Below, one piece after another: positions 44,836 to 53,760 of a DNA stretch of 64,000 bases (position 1 is the stretch's first letter; every line of letters begins with the position of its first letter). The DNA is from DTU015 sp964641455 (GTDB lineage Bacteria; Bacillota; Sulfobacillia; Fermentithermobacillales; Fermentithermobacillaceae): contig CAZXLH010000003.1 in NCBI GenBank assembly GCA_964641455.1, positions 25,169 to 89,168 of the forward strand, read 5' to 3'. Below the pieces are notes generated by a model, which was given only the letters and a program-made list of their open reading frames with translations, made no database searches and was not told the DNA's origin. The position numbers and the translations under genes are program-made.

Positions 44836-46488
44836 CTATTTCAGCATAGGGATTTTTACGCCTCTTTGCTTGGCAGTGTCTATAGCTCTTTGGTATCCTG
44901 CATCAACGTGCCGCATTACTCCTGTACCGGGATCGGTGGTTAAGACTCTCTTTAGTTTCTCTTCGGCCCGATCTGTACCATCTGCAACTACTACCATACC
45001 TGCGTGAATCGAGTACCCAATCCCTACACCACCGCCATGGTGGACAGATATCCAGCTGGCACCGGCTGCAGTATTAACGAGGGCATTGAGAATCGGCCAG
45101 TCAGCAATAGCGTCTGAGCCGTCTCGCATAGATTCAGTCTCACGGTTTGGTGAAGCTACACTTCCGCTGTCAAGATGATCTCTGCCAATAACAATAGGAG
45201 CCTTGACTTCGCCTTTTCGAACCAGTTCATTGAACAATAGTCCGGCTTTGGCTCGTTCTCCGTAACTTAACCAGCATATTCTCGAAGGCAACCCCTGGAA
45301 CTGTACTTTTTCCCGAGCCATCTTAAGCCATCTGATCATAGTCTTGTTTTCAGGAAACGCTTCTATAAGGGCTTCATCTGTGCGGTAAATATCAGCCGGA
45401 TCTCCTGACAACGCAACCCACCTGAAAGGCCCATTGCCTTCGCAAAACATCGGGCGAATGAAAGCAGGCACAAAACCGGGGAAATTGAAGGCGTCTTTTA
45501 GCCCTGCAGAAAAGGCCTGTTGCCTGATGTTGTTACCATAGTCAAATACAATAGACCCTTTCTTCTGCCAATCAAGCATAGCCTGAACATGAGTAACCAC
45601 GCTCTCAGTAGACCTGCGGATATACTCATCAGGATCTTCCTTGCGAAGAGCCTCAGCTTCCTCTATGGCCAAACCTGCCGGTACGTATCCTCCAAGCAGG
45701 TCATGGGCAGACGTTTGGTCTGTAACCAAGTCCGGTACAATACCGCGTTTTACAAGCTCAGGGTGAACCTCGGCTGCATTGCCTAAAACGGCTATAGACT
45801 TGGGTTCGCCTTTTTCCAAGGCTTCTTTGGCAACCTTGAGCGCATGGTCGAGATTGTCAGCTTGCATATCGCAATACCCTTTTTCCAGGCGGCGTTGAAT
45901 CCTCCACGGATCAACCTCTACAACAAGCGCAACTCCTTCGTTCATGGTAACAGCCAAAGGCTGTGCGCCACCCATGCCGCCCAGCCCGGCGGTAACGACT
46001 AACTTGCCTTTCAGACTGCCGCCAAAATGCTTTCGTGCAGCTTCTGCAATAGTTTCATATGTTCCTTGGAGAATTCCCTGTGCACCAATGTATATCCAGC
46101 TGCCTGCAGTCATCTGGCCATACATTGTAAGCCCTTTTCTCTCAAACTCTCTGAATTGCTCCCAGGTTGCCCAGGCAGGAACAAGCAGTGCGTTGGCAAT
46201 AAGAACTCGTGGAGCCTGGGCGTGGGTCTTAAAAACACCTACCGGCTTACCGGACTGCACAAGAAGGGTCTCGTCTGGCTCAAGTTCCTTAAGGCTCTCG
46301 ACAATTGCATCAAAAGCTTCCCAACTTCGAGCAGCTTTTCCGGTTCCACCATAGACTATAAGTTCATCAGGCTTTTCTGCCACTTCAGGATCGAGATTAT
46401 TCATAATCATTCTCATAGCTGCTTCTTGTTCCCAGCCCTTACAGGACAATTCAGAACCTCTGGGCGCTCTTACTGTACGTTTTGCCAT
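44836..46488 (-). CDS. hutU: Urocanate hydratase
   Basis: A 550-residue protein matching urocanase along its length, with MTAGSWIYIGAQGILQGTYE, KLVVTAGLGGMGGAQPLAVT (NAD-binding) and HHGGGVGIGYSIHAGM near the C-terminus. It converts urocanate to imidazolonepropionate, using tightly bound NAD. It precedes hutH on the same strand. No clear hutI or ftcD is present in the window. Confidence 0.95.
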   Translation of the reverse strand: MAKRTVRAPRGSELSCKGWEQEAAMRMIMNNLDPEVAEKPDELIVYGGTGKAARSWEAFDAIVESLKELEPDETLLVQSGKPVGVFKTHAQAPRVLIANALLVPAWATWEQFREFERKGLTMYGQMTAGSWIYIGAQGILQGTYETIAEAARKHFGGSLKGKLVVTAGLGGMGGAQPLAVTMNEGVALVVEVDPWRIQRRLEKGYCDMQADNLDHALKVAKEALEKGEPKSIAVLGNAAEVHPELVKRGIVPDLVTDQTSAHDLLGGYVPAGLAIEEAEALRKEDPDEYIRRSTESVVTHVQAMLDWQKKGSIVFDYGNNIRQQAFSAGLKDAFNFPGFVPAFIRPMFCEGNGPFRWVALSGDPADIYRTDEALIEAFPENKTMIRWLKMAREKVQFQGLPSRICWLSYGERAKAGLLFNELVRKGEVKAPIVIGRDHLDSGSVASPNRETESMRDGSDAIADWPILNALVNTAAGASWISVHHGGGVGIGYSIHAGMVVVADGTDRAEEKLKRVLTTDPGTGVMRHVDAGYQRAIDTAKQRGVKIPMLK

Positions 46489-46549
46489 GTTTTTCTATCC
46501 TCCCGTTAATTATTGAACACCTAAAACTCCTTCTCTAACTTAAATCATA

Positions 46550-47251
46550 CTACTTTTTGGAATCCCGGATTTCCTCTAAATAGCGATACACTGTGTGCTT
46601 AGACGTATTGATAAGCCTTGCCACTTCTTCAACTGTGCCTTTTACCAAAAATAACCCCTTTTCTTCAAGCGAAGAAACCAATCTAAGACGTTCTTCCCGG
46701 GTAAGCTCAGCAGGCGGCTTTTCGAGCCGCTCTTCAGCTTCTTCAAGCAAAGACCGGACAAGTGTCGAAACGTTATCAGGAAATTCCTCAAACCCAAATT
46801 GCACTGAGGAATTTGGATCCATAGTCACAAGAAGATCATTTAATGCCAGTTGCCCGGCGCGAAAATCGGTTAAATCAAGGTTAAGACAAAAACACCCAAT
46901 TAGCTTACCCTTAGAGTCGCGGATAAATATTGTAGATGATTTGAGTTCACGCCCATCACGGGTTTCAGCACGATAGCCAATAAGGTCCGGTACTTCTTCT
47001 CCATACAACCTAAGAGTTTTCAGCACCAAAGTAGTAAGTGGAGCCCCAATATCCCGGTGTGTAACGTCTCCCGCAACGTAGATAACAGAGTGATCAAGAT
47101 CGGTGAAATCATGGATAACCACTTCACACGAATTGCCAAACATCTTTGCTACCCCATCTGCTACAGGCTTTAATACCTGAAAGATATGGTTTGAACACTT
47201 GTCTACACTTTCAGAGTCATTGTGTACAGATACCCCATCTCGTTGAGACAC
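46550..47251 (-). CDS. YheO/DauR-type PAS-HTH transcriptional regulator
   Basis: About 233 residues. An N-terminal YheO-like PAS domain (SCEVVIHDFTDLDHSVIYVAG, IFIRDSKGKLIGCFCLNLDLT) is followed by a C-terminal DNA-binding domain (KGTVEEVARLINTSKHTVYRYLEEI). GTG at 47251 has AAAGGGGGG 8 nt upstream; the frame extends to 47305 without one. It lies upstream of hutU/hutH and may control them. Four 19-bp direct repeats sit about 66 bp upstream of the start. Confidence 0.85.
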   Translation of the reverse strand: MSQRDGVSVHNDSESVDKCSNHIFQVLKPVADGVAKMFGNSCEVVIHDFTDLDHSVIYVAGDVTHRDIGAPLTTLVLKTLRLYGEEVPDLIGYRAETRDGRELKSSTIFIRDSKGKLIGCFCLNLDLTDFRAGQLALNDLLVTMDPNSSVQFGFEEFPDNVSTLVRSLLEEAEERLEKPPAELTREERLRLVSSLEEKGLFLVKGTVEEVARLINTSKHTVYRYLEEIRDSKK

Positions 47252-47316
47252 AAGATCTTCCCCCCTTTCAAAAGCGAAAGCCTCTTTTGCTGAGCCCTTC
47301 AGCATTAGAAACTACA

Positions 47317-47379
47317 TACGTGATTAAAGACTCGATACGTGATTAAAAGCTACATACGTGACTAGTGACTACATACGTA
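47317..47379. repeat. Four 19-bp direct repeats upstream of the hut regulator
   Basis: TACGTGATTA-type units begin at 47317, 47336, 47355 and 47374, exactly 19 bp apart. The core is ACATACGTGAYTA, the last copy being TACGTAACC. Their place just upstream of a regulator start suggests an operator array or leader repeats. Confidence 0.6.
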
Positions 47380-48128
47380 ACCGGATAGCATTTTGCAATG
47401 CCGTAATATTGGAAACTTCGAATGCAAGTAACTTTTGCATTTACATCATTTCAGTTCTAATCGCAAATGCCTATGAAGAGTCTAAATAAATCCTATGCTC
47501 CAATATTCATGATTCCATGCTGAATTGAGCTCTCTGTTAAATTATTAGTTCTATATGATATGATTTGTTCCCTCTTTGAAAACTTCTTTGCCGGGGATTT
47601 CCATTCAGATCAAAATGTCAGTGGGCATTCAATGATGAGCGCCGGCATCGAGGCCTTGTATGCAATTCCGGCTGTGCATGCAATTCAAAAATTCTCACCT
47701 TATCTTGGTTGGCCGAAGCCGAACTGGCGGATAGGGCTTTGCGCTTTCCATTTCAGTTTTGAACGTTTATACGTACACCTTGATTTCATAGGCCATAGCC
47801 ATAGGCCGGTTAACCGTACCAGATGCTAACGGGTTCCAGGCCATGCCAGGCCGTGCCTGGAATTAGGCACCTTATAGGGGGATTTTCAATGGGCCTGAGT
47901 CAATACAGTACAACCAACGCATACTCAAATATACGTCTGGCCGGAAGGTGAGATACTTAGTACAAAATAACAAGGCGCAGCTGCCTCAGCTTTGCTGCAC
48001 CTTGTTATTATGTCTTTGAACTGTTTCTTTCAAATCATCATATGCGTATTTCTAACACCTATTCTCACCATAACTCCTGGTCATACACAAACAGCGCTAG
48101 CGCTAAAAAATCCAAGTACTTCTAACAC
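47380..48128. other. Gene-poor intergenic region
   Basis: About 750 bp between the hut regulator promoter and the M24 gene. An 89-codon plus frame (47560-47829) is unrecognised and lacks a ribosome site. The M24 terminator and a second copy of the M24 gene tail (48043-48067) lie at the right-hand end; a 12-bp palindrome AGCGCTAGCGCT is at about 48092-48103. Confidence 0.5.
47969..48006 (-). terminator. Intrinsic terminator downstream of the M24 gene
   Basis: AACAAGGCGCAGC pairs with GCTGCACCTTGTT (one mismatch). On the minus strand the stem is followed by ATTTTGT. It lies about 120 bp after the M24 stop. Confidence 0.65.
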
Positions 48129-49328
48129 CTATCCCCACCCACAGATGAGAGAGTCAATGTCTCTCGGATAGTAGGTAAGCATCTCCATTCCGGTTTCAGT
48201 AACCAGCACAGTATCTGAATGCCTGAATCCGCCAAGCCCCATCACGTACAGGCCGGGTTCAACAGTGAAAACCATACCCGGCTTCATAACAGTATGATCG
48301 CCTACATCAAAGAAAGGAGCCTCGTGGCCAAGGATTCCAATGGCGTGGCCTGTATGATGGCGCCAGTACTCCCAAATGTTATTCTTTTCGTAAAACGCTT
48401 CTACCGCTGCATCAACTTCAGAACACTTGTGCCCTGGCTTGATGTGTTCAAAGGCAATCTCCTGTGCTTCCATCATCAAATCAAAATACCGCTTCTGCTC
48501 ATCGTTAGGCTCTCCTACGAACATGGTCCGCTCAAGTTCACTTACGTACCCAAACACGCTGGCACCTGCGCCTGTAACCAGCACGTCGCCTGGTTTAAGT
48601 ACTGCATTGATTGACATAGCGTGAGGAAGCGCCGAATTTGGGCCAATTTGCCCTCGAAACCCTGCACTGGCTCCTGATCGTCCTAAGGTAGTAGGATCAT
48701 AAAGCGGCCCGAGGGTCTTTATCATCGCAAGCGTGGCGTCCAGAGATGCCCTTATTGATATTTCGTTTTCAGTGGCACCGGGTTTGGAATAGTCTTGCAG
48801 AAATTGGTGGGCCAAGTTACCCCATTTACAGCTTTCTTTAATCAGCGCAATTTCTTCTTCTGACTTTATCACTCTAAGGTTCTCGACCAGATCCGGATCT
48901 ACAACTACTTCAGCCTTGGGTACAATCTGCGCCAGATTTGGCCCTCGATAGCCCTGGGATGAACCATAACCGGCAGCGTCACTTGCAATCTTGCCGGAGG
49001 TCAAACCCATTTCCTTCAATAATTTACCTAACTGGTTCATGGGATGTACTTTACCCGGATAGTCAGGATAGCATTTGATGACTTCAATCTCGGGGTATTC
49101 TTGTGCATGCTCCATCTCCAGCCTGGGCCCGAAAAGAGTCTTCTTGCCGTCCTTAGTGAGAATTACACACAACGGCCTTTCTGTATGAATAAACGCAAAA
49201 CCTGTTAGATAGAATATGCTAACTGAACTCCAAAAAACAAAAGCATCTATGTCACGTTGCTTCATGCTGTCGAGCACGGCATCAGTGCGCCGCTTGAATT
49301 CCCGGGGTGAAATTCGAAGTTTTTTCAT
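48129..49328 (-). CDS. M24 (creatinase/prolidase-fold) protein with missing metal ligands
   Basis: A 399-residue pita-bread-fold protein with an N-terminal creatinase domain (DAFVFWSSVSIFYLTGFAF) and a C-terminal M24 domain (HHTGHAIG, VEPGLYVMG). The usual first metal Asp region reads LVTGAGASVFGYVSELERT, where canonical Xaa-Pro peptidases have DxGA and SDxTRT, and the last Glu is replaced in FRHSDTVLVTE. At least three of the five expected metal ligands are therefore absent, so it may act as a non-metal creatinase-like hydrolase or have lost peptidase activity. Start has AAAGGAGA. Its 3' tail is repeated downstream. Confidence 0.82.
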   Translation of the reverse strand: MKKLRISPREFKRRTDAVLDSMKQRDIDAFVFWSSVSIFYLTGFAFIHTERPLCVILTKDGKKTLFGPRLEMEHAQEYPEIEVIKCYPDYPGKVHPMNQLGKLLKEMGLTSGKIASDAAGYGSSQGYRGPNLAQIVPKAEVVVDPDLVENLRVIKSEEEIALIKESCKWGNLAHQFLQDYSKPGATENEISIRASLDATLAMIKTLGPLYDPTTLGRSGASAGFRGQIGPNSALPHAMSINAVLKPGDVLVTGAGASVFGYVSELERTMFVGEPNDEQKRYFDLMMEAQEIAFEHIKPGHKCSEVDAAVEAFYEKNNIWEYWRHHTGHAIGILGHEAPFFDVGDHTVMKPGMVFTVEPGLYVMGLGGFRHSDTVLVTETGMEMLTYYPRDIDSLICGWG

Positions 49329-49387
49329 GCTTCTATATGTCTCCTTTCTTGTTTCTCAAATATAAATAATGCAAATGTGAACAGTGC

Positions 49388-49452
49388 AAAAAGATAAACC
49401 GTTTCAACCAAAAGATAACCCGTCTAACTAAGAGATAAGCCGCTTAACCAAT
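49388..49452. repeat. Three ~20-bp direct repeats upstream of the M24 gene
   Basis: AAGATAAACCGTTTCAACC, AAGATAACCCGTCTAACT and GAGATAAGCCGCTTAACC begin at 49391, 49412 and 49432. They lie 60-120 bp upstream of the M24 start, possibly as an operator. Confidence 0.5.
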
Positions 49453-49760
49453 CGCCAAAAATCTTGTTCCATTGACCACCTGAGTGTGTAGTATTGCCTG
49501 CCCTAGTGTGTATCAGTGTATGATTATATGCTTGTATGATAGGTGTGATTATTCATAATTCTTCGCTTTCGAACCGTTGGAAGCCTGCCTAGGCTCTTGT
49601 AGTTCTGTACAGTTAACCTTGTGATTTCAGCACAACTGCACTTTTGGTTTTAAGTTTCATTATCATATCGTGGTATATATTGTCAGGTTTGGTCGATCTG
49701 AGGTATTATATGACGTGATTCCATTATTTTACAATCGCCTTACAAAGGAGGTTTTACCAT

Positions 49761-50576
49761 AATACTACTGAGATTCTTGAACGTGCCCTGTCTCTTCCTT
49801 CTCAGCGACGGGTACTGCCTCTTCCTCAGGCTTTGGGCTATGATAAGTCTATTGACCCAAGAGCCAAGTCGCTGTATACGTGCTTAAATATCCATAAGCC
49901 ACGCTCTATTCGTGAACTGGCCCGATATGTACCTTTGCATCGAACAGTAATTACCGATCTAATCTATTCATTAGCTGAAAAAGAATGGGTTGTAATTAAA
50001 GAGATTGGTACCAGAAAAATAATGATTCCTACTTTACCGCCCAAAATCCAAAAAGCTAAGCTTGACTACATTAGAGAATGCGACAGAATGAATCTAAGAG
50101 CCGGCGAATACAAAATGAAGTTGAGATTTAACCAAATCATCGATGTATCGCCATGGATAGATAACGTTCGCCCCTGGTTTCTTCAATCTGCCACAAGCGG
50201 TGAATTTCTTGAGTACGATCGTTATAGTTACCATGCAAGGATTGCCGGAGAATTCCAAGGAAGACAGCATTACGAAATAACTGCAGACTATCCTGATCAA
50301 GGTGTCTTGGAGAAAACTAAGGCCAGAGATCAAGCAAAAGCGCAGTTAAGCCGTAAGAACAATGTTGTACTAATAAAGATAACGCCCGAAGATCTTACGT
50401 TAGAAAATATGCTCAAGAAAATCCCCCAGACTGTTCCGATCCGACTTATTGATATAGACGGTATTTATGCTCGGGGTTTGGAAGAGATGTGTGTGCGATA
50501 TATTGCATATCATCGAAGGGGCAAGGCACGTGATCGGCGTAATAGAAAGATACAAAGTATTTCCAGCCGTCAATGA
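49761..50576 (+). CDS. HTH plus PD-(D/E)XK (Vsr-like) nuclease-like protein with damaged start codon
   Basis: The conserved-looking frame runs NTTEILERALSLPSQRRVLP onward to 50576. The N-terminal half has an HTH-like segment (RSIRELARYVPLHRTVITDLI). The C-terminal half has ARIAGEFQGRQHYE, then ARDQAKAQLSRKNNVVLIKI, the E...H...D-x2-K pattern of Vsr-like endonuclease folds. A strong AAAGGAGGT is placed for an ATG at 49759, but the DNA reads ACCATAATACT where ACC-ATG-AAT-ACT would restore the frame, so one G appears deleted. TTG at 49833 is the next in-frame start but cuts off coding-like sequence. Family is inferred from motifs. Confidence 0.6.
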   Translation, partial: NTTEILERALSLPSQRRVLPLPQALGYDKSIDPRAKSLYTCLNIHKPRSIRELARYVPLHRTVITDLIYSLAEKEWVVIKEIGTRKIMIPTLPPKIQKAKLDYIRECDRMNLRAGEYKMKLRFNQIIDVSPWIDNVRPWFLQSATSGEFLEYDRYSYHARIAGEFQGRQHYEITADYPDQGVLEKTKARDQAKAQLSRKNNVVLIKITPEDLTLENMLKKIPQTVPIRLIDIDGIYARGLEEMCVRYIAYHRRGKARDRRNRKIQSISSRQ

Positions 50577-50621
50577 TAGATTCCTAGTGGTTTCGTGGGG
50601 ACCGATTATTAGGGCTGATGC

Positions 50622-50700
50622 CGAGTGACTGATTATTGGCGTCTGATTCTTAGTGCTGATTCCTGGTGACTGATTATTGGTTCTGATTCCTAGTGATCTT
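50622..50700. repeat. 41-bp imperfect direct repeat
   Basis: AGTGACTGATTATTGG and GTGACTGATTATTGG lie 41 bp apart (50624 and 50665), each followed by a CTGATTCYTAGTG-type stretch. They sit just after the nuclease-like gene. Confidence 0.5.
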
Positions 50701-50818
50701 AGTGAAAAAACACAGACTTTATCGTATTGATACCGCAATGCACTATGCCAAACTGCCCAACCTAAGATTCAGGCAGAAACCGGACTAATCTTACTGACGT
50801 GCAAGAACACCAGGCGAA

Positions 50819-51365
50819 TGGTACATCACGTGTACCATTAAGCACTGTCAGAGGCAAGATCACGGGCTGAGTGGTACACTACGTGTGCCATTGAGCACCG
50901 TCAGAGGCAAGATCACGGGCTGAGTGGTACACCAGGTATTCCATTAAGCACCGTAAGAGGCAGAATCACCTAGCGAGTGGTACATCACGTGTACCATTGA
51001 GCACCGTCAGAGGCAAGATCACGGGCTGAGTGGTACACCAGGTNNNNNNNNNNNNNNNNNNNNNNNNNNNNNNNNNNNNNNNNNNNNNNNNNNNNNNNNN
51101 NNNNNNNNNNNNNNNNNNNNNNNNNNNNNNNNNNNNNNNNNNNGTGTACCATTGAGCACCGTCAGAGGCAAGATCACGGGCTGAGTGGTACACCAGGTGT
51201 ACCATTCAGCACTGTCAGAGGCAGAATCACCTGGCAAGTGGCACACCAGGTGTACCATTCAGCACTGTCAGAGGCAGAATCACCTGGCAAGTGGCACACC
51301 AGGTGTACCATTCAGCACTGTCAGAGGCAAAATCACCTGGCGAGTGGTACACCAGGTGTGCCATT
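50819..51365 (-). repeat. 53-bp tandem repeat array A2, interrupted by an assembly gap
   Basis: Units begin at 50819, 50872, 50925, 50978 and 51031, then after the gap at 51186, 51239, 51292 and 51345, all 53 bp apart. The core is TGGTACACCAGGTGTACCA, a perfect 19-bp palindrome in the best copies, followed by TTCAGCACTGTCAGAGGC and a variable GAATCACCTGG part. It is the same family as array A1 but in the opposite orientation. Left-hand copies carry ATCACGTG or ACTACGTG cores, while right-hand copies are near-identical, which suggests recent homogenisation at that end. True copy number is unknown. Confidence 0.95.
51044..51143. other. Assembly gap (100 N) inside array A2
   Basis: Exactly 100 N. 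The 53-bp phase does not carry across it (unit starts 51031 and 51133), so the gap length is nominal, not measured. Confidence 0.95.
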
Positions 51366-51497
51366 AGTTTGTCGTTCACAGGAAAATCTTCAAACCTACG
51401 CCTAATCTAAAATCTCATTCATTTAAATTGATTTTAATATTCTTAATATTCTAAAAACCAATACCCCTATACGCTCAAGGCCCGTACACCTAGGCAC

Positions 51498-52904
51498 CTA
51501 CGCACCGACCCCTGTCTCCACACCGCCTGACGCCCGAACCCAGGGAATACGCCTATACCGCCACAAAATCAGCACAAATCGCACAATCAGGTCTAAAGTC
51601 ATGCTAACCCAAACTCCAACAATGCCCATATCCAGAACAAACCCTAACAGATAGGCCACGGGTATGCGTATTCCCCAAAGGCCCAAGCCTGCAATGTACA
51701 TTGGAGTACGGGTATCTCCATTGCCTCGAAGCGCACCCTTCATGACAGATGACACTTGCTGTGGTATTTGAGCAGTTGCCATAATCCTAAGGTATATGGC
51801 ACCAAGAACAATGACTTCCGGGTCGGAGGTAAGTAAACTCATTATAGGCTGGGGGAGGAAAAACAACAGCCCTGCAGTAAAAATCGTTATTGTCATAGAT
51901 ATCATTGTAAGTTCTCTTGAGTACCGCCTTGCCATATATGTATTGGCCGCGCCTATAGACTGGCCGACCAAAGCAGTAGCTGCTATTTCAAAACCTGCGG
52001 TAGGCATATAAGATAAAGACTCGGCGTTCAACCCAATTTGGTGAGCAGCAAGCGCTTTGGTTCCGAAACTGGTTACATAAAACGTAAGAATTACTGATGC
52101 GGCTTGCCACGCAAAGGACTCGCCGGATGCAGGCAGCCCAATCCTAAGTACTTGCCTTAATTCTTCGCGGCAAAACCGCCATGGGCCCCTCAAGTTAAGC
52201 CCCAATATCGATCTGTTTGATGTGATCGTCCAAAACGCAATGGCCGCGCCGGTCCATTGCGCAATAACTGTTGCTATGGCAGAACCAATCACGCCCATGG
52301 CAGGGAAACCAAGGTTTCCGTAAATTAGAATCCAACTCAATAATACATTAAGAATGTTGACCATAACTGCCACAATCATAGGGCTGCGGGTATCTCCCGC
52401 CCCTCGAAGAGCCGCGCCTGCTGCCATCATCAGCCCTACTGCCGGCAATCCTATTACAAAGATCCGCATATAGCGAACGCCGGTCTTGAGTACATCCGGT
52501 TCAGGATCAAAAACAGAAAGCGCAGGAACCGCTAGCAAACAAAGCATGATTGCCACCACAGATATGCTTACCAACGCAAAAAGCATTCCTTGAACGGCAC
52601 AAGTCCGAGCCCGCTGTTTATCTCCTGCTCCTATTGATTGCGCCACAAGCACTGTGCCTCCTGTAGATACAGCCTGGTTGAGAGGCCATGCCAGCACATT
52701 GGAAATGCGGTTACAAAGTCCCACGGCACCTATTGCTACAGCTGATAAGTGCCCTACTATTGCAGTATTGACTAACCCAACACCCATCTGTAGCAAACTC
52801 TCAACAGTTGCGGGCCAAACAAGATTGAAAATAGTCCTGCGTATTTCCTGCTTAGATGGTTCACGCCGTTTGGCTTCGGATGCAGCCTGGCCGGGATTCG
52901 ACAT
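51498..52904 (-). CDS. MATE-family multidrug/sodium efflux transporter
   Basis: A 468-residue membrane protein with about twelve TM helices in two repeats. Typical MATE segments are VNTAIVGHLSAVAIGAVGL, GAALRGAGDTRSPM in the first half and MKGALRGNGDTRTPMYI in the second. ATG with AAAAGGAATG. Substrate is unknown. It stands alone between repeat array A2 and a long intergenic region. Confidence 0.93.
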   Translation of the reverse strand: MSNPGQAASEAKRREPSKQEIRRTIFNLVWPATVESLLQMGVGLVNTAIVGHLSAVAIGAVGLCNRISNVLAWPLNQAVSTGGTVLVAQSIGAGDKQRARTCAVQGMLFALVSISVVAIMLCLLAVPALSVFDPEPDVLKTGVRYMRIFVIGLPAVGLMMAAGAALRGAGDTRSPMIVAVMVNILNVLLSWILIYGNLGFPAMGVIGSAIATVIAQWTGAAIAFWTITSNRSILGLNLRGPWRFCREELRQVLRIGLPASGESFAWQAASVILTFYVTSFGTKALAAHQIGLNAESLSYMPTAGFEIAATALVGQSIGAANTYMARRYSRELTMISMTITIFTAGLLFFLPQPIMSLLTSDPEVIVLGAIYLRIMATAQIPQQVSSVMKGALRGNGDTRTPMYIAGLGLWGIRIPVAYLLGFVLDMGIVGVWVSMTLDLIVRFVLILWRYRRIPWVRASGGVETGVGA

Positions 52905-53760
52905 TCAATTCATTCCTTTTCACATTTACTTTTTAATAACATGGATTAATAATACAATCCTGGTGCAGACCCAACATTTCAAACACACTGAACATTCTAA
53001 TCCAAATTCTCTGCTACTTTCGCTCAGTTCCTGGGTAATAGTTCCGTTCAGCTACGTCAGATTCGCATAATTCAATATAATTTTTCACATAAGCCCCTGT
53101 AGCCCGGTAACTTCGTTATTTGAAACTCAGGGGTCTATATTACCAATAGTTTTGCTTGAGTACTTCTCTAAAGGTTCCCTTACTTCCTTTCGATTTCTTG
53201 AGTTCCTATTGTTCACTCCACTCGGCTTCTTTGCAATTCCATTTTAAACGGCCCCTCGTAATGTTGCGAAATCAGCTTTCACTCAGCGTTTTGTAATCAT
53301 TTTGGCTAATCATTTTGGCTATCCGGTACGAAAATCATATTACAAACTTATGTAAACCAAGTATCGATAATGTTAATGACAATGCTATTGACCTCGGGTT
53401 AGCAAAGTTACTTCAACTACCGCCTGCCAAATTACAAAATGAGTATCCCGCTATTGTTCTCTTAATCAAATCTGCAAAAATTAGGCACTCGCTTTTTGGC
53501 AATTCAGCAAAACAGCTAAACGAGCTTAGTAAACTTAAAGGTTCTGATTAACTTAAAAACAGATTAAGTCTCATTGAATCACTATATCATCACACTGACT
53601 ATAATTGCGACCACAATTAACGCCGTGAAAAAATTGGGTGAGATCGATCAGTAACGGCAAATGTTTCAGGTTGCGAGACGGTGACAATGAGCCTCACATC
53701 ATATTGCGCTAGAAGCTTAGTTATATGTCCCAAAACCTCGAGGTACTCAATAACCCTTAC
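52905..53760. other. AT-rich intergenic region with a doubtful 78-codon ORF
   Basis: No gene is well supported. The plus frame 53315-53551 ends in LGLAKLLQLPPAKLQNEYPA...LNELSKLKGSD, which looks protein-like but has no ribosome site and no recognised family. A short direct repeat AATCATTTTGGCTA occurs twice near 53297 and 53310. It may be the edge of a decayed gene. Confidence 0.35.
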
